DNA of 64,000 nucleotides from Mesorhizobium huakuii (GCF_030160235.1 NZ_BSNY01000051.1:124001-188000), one strand, 5' to 3'. Shown: positions 7,871 to 16,603, counted from the first letter of the stretch. A program made the numbers and translations. Notes: generated by a model from the letters alone, not told the origin.

Positions 7871-7906
7871 GGCGATGGCCGTTGCCGGATCGCCGCTATT
7901 TTTTTT
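7871..7906 (+). terminator. Orphan intrinsic terminator on the plus strand
   Basis: GGCGAT (7871-7876) pairs with ATCGCC (7889-7894), with an inner GGC/GCC pairing, followed by a run of eight T (7899-7906). This is a good Rho-independent terminator for plus-strand transcription, yet no plus-strand gene ends here; the nearest candidate frame is on the minus strand. It may end a small RNA or antisense transcript. The rest of 7802-8042 holds no gene I can support. Confidence 0.5.
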
Positions 7907-8042
7907 GGAAGCCGCCCCATTAGAGTGGCGTTCTCAAATCAGTTTTTTCTGTGTGTTGTGACAAGGCGTTTCGGCGGGGGCGACCGAAGGCGTTATACGG
8001 ATTCCGAGTTGAAATGAAGAATTCGCCTGCGAAAGCATAGAC

Positions 8043-8792
8043 GTGTCCATTCGCGAGAACCTCGCTGCAAATCTCAGACGGCTCTGCAAGGACCACGCCT
8101 CCGTTAGCGCGGTGTGCCGTGAGTTGGGTATCAACCGCACGCAGTTCGAACGGTACCTGCAGGGGCAGACCGTTCCGAACAAGGCCACGGCCAAGCTGAT
8201 CTGCGACTACTTCCGCATCGATGAGGCCGAGCTCTACCAGGACCCTGGCGCCCCCGAGCACAGGGCTCCCGGTCTGCCGCCGATTTCCGAAAGCCTGTTC
8301 AACCAGATGATCCGCCCGCCCGCCCCGTCGATCGCGGGCGGCACCTATTTCACCTACTTTTCGATCCCTGCCCGTCCCGACCTCCTGATGCGGTCGGTGA
8401 CCTTCGTCCGTCGCGAGGCCGAGCTGGTCACATTCCGTCGGGTCACCGGATGGTCGGAGCGCCGTGGCTCGACATGGGCGCGGGCGCGCGGCAACCACTA
8501 TGGCGTGGCGATCTCGCGCCTGAACTGGATCTATTTCAGTGGCGTCAACCGACGCCAGACCGGCGAACCGTCGCTGATCTCCGTGCAGTGGGCTCCCATT
8601 TCCGAACCGGTGCTGACGGGCAAGGCCATGCTTCTGACCGAGGCCGGGCCGGCATTCGTATCGGTCATCATGCGGCAGGACATGTCCGGCATCCGGCCAC
8701 GGCATGCGATCCGCATGGCGCATGTCATCAGGCTCGACGATCCCGGCATCGATCAACTCGTCGCCAGCCTCACCCGGGACGGGCTGGGCTAG
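8043..8792 (+). CDS. HTH (Cro/CI-type) transcriptional regulator
   Basis: A 249-residue regulator starting at GTG 8043. Residues 3-60 are a helix-turn-helix: ENLAANLRRLCKDH, then SAVCRELGINRTQFERYLQG with the recognition helix, then PNKATAKLICDYFRID. The remaining 170 residues are a sensor-like domain without a motif I can name (GGTYFTYFSIPARPD and RMAHVIRLDDPGI are visible). Similar HTH-plus-domain proteins are common in rhizobia. It is the first plus-strand gene of the peptide/SagB-like cluster, 243 bases before the peptide, and is the natural candidate to control it. Confidence 0.85.
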   Translation: MSIRENLAANLRRLCKDHASVSAVCRELGINRTQFERYLQGQTVPNKATAKLICDYFRIDEAELYQDPGAPEHRAPGLPPISESLFNQMIRPPAPSIAGGTYFTYFSIPARPDLLMRSVTFVRREAELVTFRRVTGWSERRGSTWARARGNHYGVAISRLNWIYFSGVNRRQTGEPSLISVQWAPISEPVLTGKAMLLTEAGPAFVSVIMRQDMSGIRPRHAIRMAHVIRLDDPGIDQLVASLTRDGLG

Positions 8793-8875
8793 CCGATGGG
8801 TTACGCTAAATAAGAATAAGAATATCCGGAAAAAGCGTATGCTAGCGATTGCCTACTCCATATCTGAGCAAAATC

Positions 8876-8913
8876 GATATTTTAGACTTTACCGACAAGA
8901 AAGATATTTTAGA
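8876..8913 (+). repeat. Direct repeats in the peptide-gene leader
   Basis: GATATTTTAGA occurs at 8876-8886 and again at 8903-8913, 27 bases apart, in a strikingly AT-rich stretch (8805-8960) between the HTH gene and the peptide gene. The core TTTTAGA resembles a half of the rhizobial Irr/ICE element, but without the inverted partner. The repeats could be operator half-sites for the upstream HTH protein. The region otherwise holds no supported frame. Confidence 0.4.
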
Positions 8914-9035
8914 TCACATTGGCATTACTGCAATTTTAACAAACCATTAACTCTTTCGACCTTACTTTCTTCACGCGGATCCCGCTGTGGGGATCTTCGA
9001 CAGATCCCATTGGGGGGGTCGGGAAAGGGACGAAA

Positions 9036-9131
9036 ATGGCCAAGAAAGTGAACAATGCCCCGAAGCTGACGGTTGCCGCGGGCACGCAGATCGTCTTCTT
9101 CTCGCAGGGCATGCACTACAACAAGCGCTGA
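9036..9131 (+). CDS. 31-residue peptide, candidate RiPP precursor
   Basis: ATG at 9036 is preceded by AAAGGG six bases upstream. The 31 codons use G or C at the third position in 28 cases, in sharp contrast to the AT-rich leader, which supports translation. The peptide starts MAKKVNNAPK, has a middle LTVAAGTQIV and ends FFSQGMHYNKR. It contains no Cys and is basic. The stop is 67 bases before a SagB-like dehydrogenase. By analogy with RiPP clusters, the N-terminal part would be leader and the Phe/Ser/Met/His/Tyr-rich tail the core. This role is inference; it could also be a regulatory leader peptide. Confidence 0.6.
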   Translation: MAKKVNNAPKLTVAAGTQIVFFSQGMHYNKR

Positions 9132-9198
9132 AGTCGTTCGGCGCCGATGGGCGGTTCGCCTGTCGGCGCCTCACATTCGCAAAACGGCATTCAGCATC

Positions 9199-10263
9199 AT
9201 GAAAATGCGCTCTTCAAAAACGCTTGTCTTCTATCCCGGGACCAACAAGGTCACGGCCTGCAATTTCCTGACCCGAAGCGTCTTCGAATGCAGCCCCGAG
9301 GTAATCGGTCTTCTCGCATCCTGGGACGAATGGGCCTCCACGGCGGAAATCGCGCGCGCTCACGGATGGTCGAAGTCCGACCTGAACGCCGTCGTCCCGC
9401 AATTGCTTGATTTTTCCGCCCTGGTCGCCGCCGGTTCGCCGCTGGCCGAACAGGAAACAAAATTCTCCGGACAGTGGAACTGGGGCATCCCGACCGCGCT
9501 GATGCACTTCTGCGTCCAGGACTCGGAGTTCATGGCCATCGAACAGGCCGAGGCCCGCCAGATCGAACGGGCCGGCCATGTCGCGCAGCCCGACCTCGTG
9601 CTCAAGAATACCGCCGGCGCCATTCGGCTGCCGAACGCACTCGACGACAACGAACTCCTGACCCTGATGGCGCGGCGCCGCACCAACCGCACCGCCGCCG
9701 CTCCCACCATCACCGCGAAACAGCTTTCCGACTGCCTGTTCGCGGGCATGGGCATTACCGGCGAGACCAGCAACTGCGTCGGCGCCCTGCCGCTGGGCAT
9801 GACCCCTTCGGGCGGCGCGCGCAATCCTTACGAGGCCTATGTGGTCGCGCTTGGTGTCGAGGGCCTGGAGCCCGGCGTCTATCACTATTCCGCCGCCGAT
9901 CACGACCTCGGCAGGATCTCGGCCAACCATCTGCCCAAGATTTCAGAACTGGTCGGCGGGCAGGAATGGGCTGATGCCATGCCTTGCCTGATCCTGCTTT
10001 GCGCCAGGCTCGACCGCACCATGTGGAAATATGAGGATGCCAACGCCTATCGCGTCGTGCTGATCGAGGCCGGCCATATCGGCCAGAACATGATGCTGGC
10101 GGCGACCAGGCATGGTCTGTCTGCCTGCCCCACGGCCGCGCTCAGCCATTCGGCGATCAAGCGTCTTCTCGGCCTCGACCGTCTCACCGATGCACCCATC
10201 TATGCGTTGACCCTCGCGATCCCTGAACCAAGCCCGCACTCGGCGGGCCAGTCGATTAATTAG
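9199..10263 (+). CDS. SagB/ThcOx-type FMN dehydrogenase (nitroreductase fold)
   Basis: Predicted 354-residue flavoprotein. Residues ~1-130 form an N-terminal winged-helix-like part with the SagB-family signature GQWNWGIPTALMHFCVQD. Residues ~150-345 are a nitroreductase fold: RRRTNRTAAAPTIT, TPSGGARNPYEAYVVAL, PGVYHYSAADHDL, and YRVVLIEAGHIGQNMMLAA with LSACPTAAL. Known relatives oxidise azolines to azoles in thiazole/oxazole peptides. Here no YcaO cyclodehydratase is nearby, so the peptide chemistry must differ or be incomplete. The start at 9199 is the first Met in a plausible context; the ribosome site is weak, so coupling to the peptide gene is possible. Confidence 0.85.
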   Translation: MKMRSSKTLVFYPGTNKVTACNFLTRSVFECSPEVIGLLASWDEWASTAEIARAHGWSKSDLNAVVPQLLDFSALVAAGSPLAEQETKFSGQWNWGIPTALMHFCVQDSEFMAIEQAEARQIERAGHVAQPDLVLKNTAGAIRLPNALDDNELLTLMARRRTNRTAAAPTITAKQLSDCLFAGMGITGETSNCVGALPLGMTPSGGARNPYEAYVVALGVEGLEPGVYHYSAADHDLGRISANHLPKISELVGGQEWADAMPCLILLCARLDRTMWKYEDANAYRVVLIEAGHIGQNMMLAATRHGLSACPTAALSHSAIKRLLGLDRLTDAPIYALTLAIPEPSPHSAGQSIN

Positions 10264-10329
10264 CCGTCTTAGTATGTCATTGTAGCCAGTACGCGTTCCC
10301 TGAGTTCAACCAATTGACAGGAGAAGCAC

Positions 10330-10575
10330 GTGGCAAATCAGTCCCTACGCCAGTCAGAGATCGATAGCCTTCAATATATCGCGACGATGACCAATGAGCT
10401 CGTGCAGATGGCCGAAGCAAGCCGTTTTCCCATGATCTCCTACCTGCTCGGCATGGCCTATGCCGAAGCCTTCGATGTTCTGCGCGGCGCACGGCCGGCA
10501 AGGCATGCGCAGCTCAGCGGCAACCCGATGCATGCCAAGCCGAAGGAGAACCACGCTCTGCCAAGGAGAGCGTAG
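10330..10575 (+). CDS. Small conserved helical protein in the dehydrogenase cluster
   Basis: An 81-residue protein starting at GTG 10330, eight bases after AGGAG. The first 55 residues look helical and amphipathic (LRQSEIDSLQYIATMTNELV, then SRFPMISYLLGMAYAEAFDV). The tail is polar and basic. Small proteins with this M-x-x-YLL-x-MA-x-EA pattern occur in rhizobia without an assigned function. It lies 66 bases after the SagB-like gene on the same strand, so it may be a partner protein or helper of the peptide pathway. Confidence 0.65.
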   Translation: MANQSLRQSEIDSLQYIATMTNELVQMAEASRFPMISYLLGMAYAEAFDVLRGARPARHAQLSGNPMHAKPKENHALPRRA

Positions 10576-10676
10576 CGAAGCAATCGTCAGCCCTGTGCGC
10601 GCCGGCGCCGCGATCCCGCCTTGATCGCTCGCGTCCCGCAATGGACTTATGCATAAGGATTCGAGGGGACCCGCCA

Positions 10677-10997
10677 ATGAACATGATCGCATCCATCAGG
10701 AGCGCCGACGCCAGGGGCAGCGTCTTCGGCCGGCTCCAGACCCTGATCGGCGGTCGGCCGGCATCGCCGGATGCCGCACGCACCGAGGCCCGGCAACTGA
10801 TTTCCCTGGCGATGGCCGACACCTGGCAGGCCGACAGCCTGTGGGGCGCGGCGGACGCCTTTCACGCCCATTTCGACTTCATGATGCAGACCATCGAGAT
10901 CAATGGCGCCGACGATCCGAACCTCAGGACGCTGCGCACGAAATGCCGCTTCTACCTGGAGCAGGTCGAAGCGCTGTGCCACTCGATGAGCCATTGA
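10677..10997 (+). CDS. Hypothetical protein, last plus-strand gene of the cluster
   Basis: A 106-residue protein that I do not recognise. The start at 10677 (MNMIASIR) has GAGGGG upstream; an in-frame ATG 36 bases earlier lacks one. After a basic N terminus it has a likely helical C-terminal half (RQLISLAMADTWQADSLWGA, AFHAHFDFMMQTIEING, LRTKCRFYLEQVEALCHSM) with several His, Met and two Cys residues. It ends 38 bases before the converging tonB gene. Its place after the peptide, dehydrogenase and the other small protein suggests a role in that system. Confidence 0.6.
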   Translation: MNMIASIRSADARGSVFGRLQTLIGGRPASPDAARTEARQLISLAMADTWQADSLWGAADAFHAHFDFMMQTIEINGADDPNLRTLRTKCRFYLEQVEALCHSMSH

Positions 10998-11035
10998 TCG
11001 ACACCTCCGGCGTCCGATCAAGCCGGATCCCGTAT

Positions 11036-11950
11036 TCAGTTGCGCAAATTGAACAGGAACGGCGCCGTGCGGCTGACGCGCGAGCCGAGTTCCGGCGGCG
11101 GTGCCGGCACGGTTGCGCCCTGCAGCACGGCGAGCGCGGCGCGGTCGAGGTCAGGATCACCTGAAGAACGCACGACACGCGCCGACAGCACCCGGCCGGA
11201 TACGTCCACCGTGAAGGCCACGTTCACATTGCCCTGCGCCCCCCTGGATTTCGCGGCACTTGGATAGCGCTTGTGCCGGTTGATCCATGCCGCCAGCCGG
11301 GATTCCCATTTGGCCGGGCTGACGCCCGAGAACCCGGCCGCCGATTTCGGCGCGGCCACCCTGGCCGCCGGCCTTGTCTGCGCGCTTGCGCTGGCAACCG
11401 TCTTTGCCGGCTCGGCCTTTTCCTTCCTTGGCCGCGGCTTGGGCTTTTCGACCGGTTTCTTCACCTTGGCCTGGACCGGTTTCTTTTCCCCGGGTTGTTC
11501 GACCGGCTTCGGCCGCGGCAACGGAACGACGACCTCTGGCGTTACGGCCTCGACGACATCGGGAACGACCTCGTCCGGCGGCGGCTGATCGACCGGTTCG
11601 GCCTCGGCTGTCCTGGTCGGCTCGGTCTCGTCGGGCGGTACTGTTTCCGGTTGCTCGGCGGCCGGCCCGGCCTGTTCGGTCTCCTCGACGAGTTCGGTCT
11701 GGTCGGGCATCGCCGCATCCAGCATCGCGACCTGTTCGGGCACGGCCGGCATCACTGCCATCGGCGTCATTTCGATCACCGGAGCCGGCGGCGGCCCGCC
11801 ATCCATCTCGATCGGACTGAAGCTCTGCACCGCATAGGCGACCGCGACATGGGCGCCGAGCACCAACGCGGCCGCCCCTGTCCACAAGCCAAGATCGCGC
11901 CAGCCGAAGCGCGACAGGTAAGTCGTGGACAGTGCGGCGGACTGCCTCAT
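11036..11950 (-). CDS. tonB: TonB energy-transducing protein
   Basis: A 304-residue periplasm-spanning protein that passes ExbBD-derived energy to outer-membrane receptors. One membrane anchor lies near the N terminus (LGLWTGAAALVLGAHVAVAYAV). It is followed by a long Pro/Glu/Val-rich then Lys/Pro-rich stretch (residues ~60-200) and a TonB C-terminal domain (WESRLAAWINRHKRYPSAA, then GNVNVAFTVDVSGRVL). Its start overlaps the exbD stop by four bases (ATGA). It is the last gene of exbB-exbD-tonB, whose promoter carries two iron boxes. Confidence 0.93.
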   Translation of the reverse strand: MRQSAALSTTYLSRFGWRDLGLWTGAAALVLGAHVAVAYAVQSFSPIEMDGGPPPAPVIEMTPMAVMPAVPEQVAMLDAAMPDQTELVEETEQAGPAAEQPETVPPDETEPTRTAEAEPVDQPPPDEVVPDVVEAVTPEVVVPLPRPKPVEQPGEKKPVQAKVKKPVEKPKPRPRKEKAEPAKTVASASAQTRPAARVAAPKSAAGFSGVSPAKWESRLAAWINRHKRYPSAAKSRGAQGNVNVAFTVDVSGRVLSARVVRSSGDPDLDRAALAVLQGATVPAPPPELGSRVSRTAPFLFNLRN

Positions 11951-12414
11951 GGCGCGGCCGTTCCCGCCGCGGCCGGTGCCGGGGCATCGACCGCGGGCGC
12001 CGTCTCCAGGCCGACCAGAGCGATCTTGAGATAGCCGGCGCCGCGCAGCAGGTTCATCGCCTCCATCAGGTCGCCATAGGCGACCGCCCTGTCGGCGCGC
12101 AGGAAGATGCGCGTCTGCCTGTCGCCCCTGGTCCTGCTGTCCAGCGTGGCCGCGAAGGCCGGGCGCGGCACGGTGTCGTTGCCGATCGCCAGCGTGAGAT
12201 CGTCCTTCAAGGTCAGGAACAGCGGCGTTTCAGGTCGCGGCGCGGGCGTCGCCGTCGAGCCCGGCAAATCGACATTGACGTCCACCGTCGCCAGCGGTGC
12301 GGCGACCATGAAGATGATCAGCAGCACCAGGATGACGTCGATGAAGGGCGTGACGTTGATCTCGTGGCTCTCCTCGAGATCGTCGTCCATGGTCTGGCGG
12401 ATTCGGCTTCCCAT
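11947..12414 (-). CDS. exbD: TonB-system energizer ExbD
   Basis: A 155-residue inner-membrane proton-channel subunit. One transmembrane helix carries the essential Asp (NVTPFIDVILVLLIIFMVAA, with the D in FID), followed by a periplasmic domain (FLRADRAVAYGDLMEAMNLL). The start at 12414 (MGSRIRQTMDDD) gives family length; the frame is open upstream inside exbB. It sits 7 bases after the exbB stop and overlaps tonB by four bases, so the three are one operon. Confidence 0.93.
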   Translation of the reverse strand: MGSRIRQTMDDDLEESHEINVTPFIDVILVLLIIFMVAAPLATVDVNVDLPGSTATPAPRPETPLFLTLKDDLTLAIGNDTVPRPAFAATLDSRTRGDRQTRIFLRADRAVAYGDLMEAMNLLRGAGYLKIALVGLETAPAVDAPAPAAAGTAAP

Positions 12415-12421
12415 GGCGTCG

Positions 12422-13342
<921 letters not shown>

Positions 13343-13401
13343 AGCCGCCAGCCGCTTTCCTATCCCGCCACAACGACAGTCCGATCGCTGGGCATGAAAC
13401 A

Positions 13402-13441
13402 TGACTCTACTAGTCAACATTGAAGATGACTGCAACTGTCA
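13402..13441 (-). promoter_or_regulatory. Two tandem iron-responsive (IRO-type) boxes before exbB
   Basis: TGA-N9-TCA occurs at 13402-13416 (TGACTCTACTAGTCA, a TGACT/AGTCA inverted repeat) and again at 13427-13441 (TGACTGCAACTGTCA). The centres are 25 bases apart. TGA-N9-TCA is the published IRO consensus bound by the iron regulator RirA in Rhizobium and relatives. The boxes lie 60-100 bases upstream of the exbB GTG, and the second overlaps a -35-like TTGACA on the minus strand. Repression of exbBD-tonB under iron-replete conditions is expected. Confidence 0.65.
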
Positions 13442-13592
13442 ACAATTCGTCGGGACAGCGGATGACGTTCGCCAGCGGCAGCACGATGCCACAACATCCC
13501 TGCTTCCTTCACGCCAGGGCCGCGGCATGAGTGGACGATTTGAACCTCACCAGTCAGGATGGCTCTCACGACCGGTAAGGAGACACCCTCGG

Positions 13593-14276
13593 ATGATCAA
13601 GGCAGCGCCCTTCGACTTCCCGTACGACGGCAGGCTGGTGGCCGAAAACACGGCACTCGTCGTCATCGACCTGCAGCAGGATTTCCTGTCGACCACGGGC
13701 TATTTCGCCAGAAAGGGATATGACCCGTCACCGCTGCGGGCGATCCTGCCCACGGTGAACCGGCTGATATCAGCCGCGCGCAAAGCCGGCGTCACTATCA
13801 TCCACACCAGGCAGGGCTATCGCGCCGACATGGCCGACATGACGCCCTATGAGAAATGGCGCCGCAAGCGCTCCGGCCTCGACGGCACCGACATACTGCT
13901 GCGCTCGGGCGCGGGGTTCCAGATCGTTCCGGAGATCGATGTCGCGCCCGATGACATCATCGTCGACAAGACCTGCAACAGCGCCTTCACCTATACGGAT
14001 TTCGAGCTCGTGCTGCGCGCGCAAGGCATCACGCATCTCATGTTTTCCGGCTGCACGACCGACGTCTGCGTCCACACCACGCTACGCGAGGCCTGCGACC
14101 GCAACTTTCAGTGCCTGACGATCTCGGACGCCTGTGCCAGCGGCGACAGACAAGCCCATGAGTCCGCGCTGCACATGGTGACGGTCGAGGACGGCGTCTT
14201 CGGCGTATTGGCCGACTCCGCTGCCGTCATCGACGGCCTGTCGCGGCTTGGCGGCAGGCGTCACGCGGACGCTTGA
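13593..14276 (+). CDS. Isochorismatase-like cysteine hydrolase (biuret hydrolase/RutB-like)
   Basis: A 227-residue cytoplasmic amidohydrolase of the isochorismatase superfamily. The catalytic triad is visible: Asp in LVVIDLQQDF, Lys in IIVDKTCNSAF and Cys in CTTDVCVHTTLREA. The N-terminal FDFPYDGRL and TIIHTRQGYRADMAD resemble biuret amidohydrolase and ureidoacrylate hydrolase RutB, so an amide such as biuret or a ureido compound is a plausible substrate (inference). Start 13593 has AAGGAG upstream; the frame is open back to 13401 through the exbB promoter. It is convergent with the LLM gene. Confidence 0.87.
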   Translation: MIKAAPFDFPYDGRLVAENTALVVIDLQQDFLSTTGYFARKGYDPSPLRAILPTVNRLISAARKAGVTIIHTRQGYRADMADMTPYEKWRRKRSGLDGTDILLRSGAGFQIVPEIDVAPDDIIVDKTCNSAFTYTDFELVLRAQGITHLMFSGCTTDVCVHTTLREACDRNFQCLTISDACASGDRQAHESALHMVTVEDGVFGVLADSAAVIDGLSRLGGRRHADA

Positions 14277-14282
14277 TCAGCT

Positions 14283-15224
14283 TCACCCTGCCGCCCGCGT
14301 CTCCAGCCCGGTGCGAGGCGCGTAGGCCCCTGGCTGGAAGGCATCATGTTCGCGGCGTGCCAGCGAGTTGCGCAGCAGGGCAATCGTTTCCCGGCCGGCC
14401 GTCGCGATCTCGCGCGGCGTGTCGACGCCGACGATCATGAATTCATCGATCCCGAGCCCGGCATAGGCAAGTAGCGACAAAGCGACCTGGGCCGGCGGCC
14501 CGGACAGGTCGACCGCCTTGTGGCCGGTGGCGGAAGCGCCCTGGTGGATCCGCACAGGAAGCGCGAAGCGCAGCTTGCCGGCCCGGCCATGTTCGGCGGC
14601 GGCGCCGCGCACCCGCTCCATCAGCTGCCTGACATCGTCGATCGAGCCCGGCGCCAGTTCGAAGACATCGGCATGCCGGCCGGCCACTTTCAGCGCCGTT
14701 CCGGATTGTCCGCCCATGCGGATGGTCAGGTCGGCGCCATGCGGCCCTTTGCGCGGCACATAACCGCCCTTGATGCTGTAGAAGGCGCCTTCATGGTCGA
14801 AGGGCCGGTCGTTCGACCACAGCCGCTTCAAAAGCACGAGATATTCGTCGATGCGCTGCCAGACGACGCCGTGCCCCACCGGCCGCGACTCGGCATCGTC
14901 ATCGTTCAACGGTTCGCTGATCATCCGCAGCGCCAGCCTCCCGCCGCTTTTTCGATCTATCGATGCCAATTGGCGCGCCGCCACGGTCGGCTCGACGACA
15001 CCCGCCCAGTGGGTCAGCACGACCTCGAGCGAGGCGGTGCGGTCGAGCACCTGAGCGGCAAGATCCATATTGGTCAGCAGCCCGGCCGAATCGTCGACGA
15101 CGATCTTCTGGAAGCCGCCATCCTCGATCAACCCGAGCTTGGTCGCCGTCTCGGCAAAGTCATAGAAGAACGGAATGGCGGCGTCGGCGGTCTTGCCGGG
15201 GACATGGGTGAATTCGATCGGCAT
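14283..15224 (-). CDS. LLM-class flavin-dependent oxidoreductase
   Basis: A 313-residue TIM-barrel monooxygenase of the luciferase-like family, using FMNH2 supplied by a reductase. Visible are an N-terminal barrel strand region (FQKIVVDDSAG), ASIDRKSGGRLALRMISEP (family glycine-rich segment), GKAFYSI-like KGGYVPRKGPHGADLTIRM, and GLGIDEFMIVG near the C terminus. It is closest in style to alkanesulfonate monooxygenase SsuD, but no sulfonate transporter adjoins it. Substrate unknown. Confidence 0.85.
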   Translation of the reverse strand: MPIEFTHVPGKTADAAIPFFYDFAETATKLGLIEDGGFQKIVVDDSAGLLTNMDLAAQVLDRTASLEVVLTHWAGVVEPTVAARQLASIDRKSGGRLALRMISEPLNDDDAESRPVGHGVVWQRIDEYLVLLKRLWSNDRPFDHEGAFYSIKGGYVPRKGPHGADLTIRMGGQSGTALKVAGRHADVFELAPGSIDDVRQLMERVRGAAAEHGRAGKLRFALPVRIHQGASATGHKAVDLSGPPAQVALSLLAYAGLGIDEFMIVGVDTPREIATAGRETIALLRNSLARREHDAFQPGAYAPRTGLETRAAG

Positions 15225-15362
15225 GTCATCTCCTCCATCGCTGGAATCACGGATGCGCTGAAATTCGAACCACGCCCGCGCGCAAACGCACCGGGATCCG
15301 GTTCATTCAACTCCGATTGCCTGATAAGGCGGGGGCAACTGGCCCCCTGTCGGTCTTGTGCC

Positions 15363-15518
15363 TTAGGGAATGAGGCCCAGAACGACGGCCCCGGTGAACA
15401 CAAACGCGAGGGCAAAGACGAGATAGGCGAAAGCTCCGGCATAGGCCGGGCGAAAGGTCTGGGCATTTGCCAGCCTCTGGCCGGTACTGTCAGTCTGAGC
15501 GTTCTGGATATAGGACAT
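15363..15518 (-). CDS. 51-residue single-pass membrane peptide
   Basis: A short gene with GGAGG seven bases before the ATG at 15518. The first 25 residues are polar (SYIQNAQTDSTGQRLANAQ). The rest is a clear membrane helix (AFAYLVFALAFVFTGAVVLG) ending LIP. Codon third positions are GC-rich as in neighbouring genes. I do not recognise the family. It stands alone between the LLM oxidoreductase and the divergent SDR gene; 15519-15810 is upstream sequence for both without another supported feature. Confidence 0.65.
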   Translation of the reverse strand: MSYIQNAQTDSTGQRLANAQTFRPAYAGAFAYLVFALAFVFTGAVVLGLIP

Positions 15519-15810
15519 ATCGACCTCCGTCTCGGCCGTTAATCTATAAAACTTGTAGACTTTGTCGATTGCTATTTTCGAGCTGTAGGCAGAATATTTT
15601 TCTCATTTCAGAGGCCATGTTGGTTGCGAGTTGCTGGAATCGCTTGCCGACGCGCTGATCGGCAGGGCAAGAGCCTCGCTCCGGATGCGCCCGAATGGAC
15701 CTATGTCCTTGTTCCCACTGCACCCAATTGGTCCATTGGCCGCCTGGTGCGGGCGCGGTAGCATCACCCGACAAGCAAACGCGAACTGGGTCGAACGGGG
15801 AGTAAAAAAC

Positions 15811-16578
15811 ATGGGCGAAAGACTGGCCGGCAAGGTTGCCATCATCTCGGGCGGCGCGACGGGCATGGGCGGGGCGGCTTCGGAACTGTTCGCGGCGGAG
15901 GGCGCCAAGGTGGCGATCATCGACCGCAACGGCGAGGCGGCCGCCGCAACGGCAGCGACAATCCGCGCACGCGGCCATGTCGCCGAGCATTTTGTCGCCG
16001 ACGTCTCCGACGAAGCGCAGGTCGAAGCGGCGGTGAAGGACGCGACGAAAAAACTCGGGCCGGTCACGGTGCTGTTCAACCATGCCGGCACCATCGTGAT
16101 CAAACCCTTCCTTGAGACGACGGTGCAGGAATGGGATTGGCTGCATGCCATCAATGTACGCTCCATGTTCCTGATGACGCGCGCCGTGCTGCCCGGCATG
16201 ATCGCGGCGGGCGGCGGCTCGATCGTCTGCACCTCGTCGATCTCGGCGGTGGCGGCGACGCCGATGGAGGTGCTCTACGACACCACCAAGGGCGCCTGCC
16301 ACATGTTCGCCCGCGCCATCGCCGTCGAGTTCCGCGACCGCAACATACGCTGCAACGCCGTCTGCCCCGGTTTTATCCGCACCCCCCACGGCCTGCGCGA
16401 AGTCGCCGACCTCGGCAGGCTCGGCGTCGATGTCTCGGACGCGGCATTGGCGGCACAGCAGGGCCGCATCGGCGAGCCGGAGGAGGTGGCGAAGGCGGCG
16501 CTGTATCTCGCCAGCGACGAGTCGAGCTTCGTCAACGGCGCGCATCTGTTCGTGGACAATGGTTTTACCGCGATGTGA
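15811..16578 (+). CDS. SDR family NAD(P)-dependent oxidoreductase
   Basis: A 255-residue classical short-chain dehydrogenase/reductase. The cofactor loop is [16 protein letters not shown], the acidic residue after strand 2 is IIDRNGE (Asp, favouring NAD), and FNHAGTIV replaces the usual NNAG. The catalytic Ser lies in CTSSISAV and the Tyr/Lys in LYDTTKGA. The C-terminal [15 protein letters not shown] is typical. Start 15811 follows CGGGGAG; the frame is open for 60 codons upstream without a ribosome site. It converges on the BMP-type importer operon. Substrate not readable. Confidence 0.92.
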   Translation: MGERLAGKVAIISGGATGMGGAASELFAAEGAKVAIIDRNGEAAAATAATIRARGHVAEHFVADVSDEAQVEAAVKDATKKLGPVTVLFNHAGTIVIKPFLETTVQEWDWLHAINVRSMFLMTRAVLPGMIAAGGGSIVCTSSISAVAATPMEVLYDTTKGACHMFARAIAVEFRDRNIRCNAVCPGFIRTPHGLREVADLGRLGVDVSDAALAAQQGRIGEPEEVAKAALYLASDESSFVNGAHLFVDNGFTAM

Positions 16579-16603
16579 GGCGTCCCAGGGACAGCCTGGC
16601 GCC

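Noticed and set aside
8704-9051. Frame through the AT-rich leader into the peptide gene, other frame
   Set aside because: Poor codon use, no ribosome site, and it overlaps the better-supported peptide frame.
13401-13592. N-terminal extension of the cysteine hydrolase into the exbB promoter
   Set aside because: The extension would cover the iron boxes, has no similarity to the family, and a good AAGGAG site precedes 13593.
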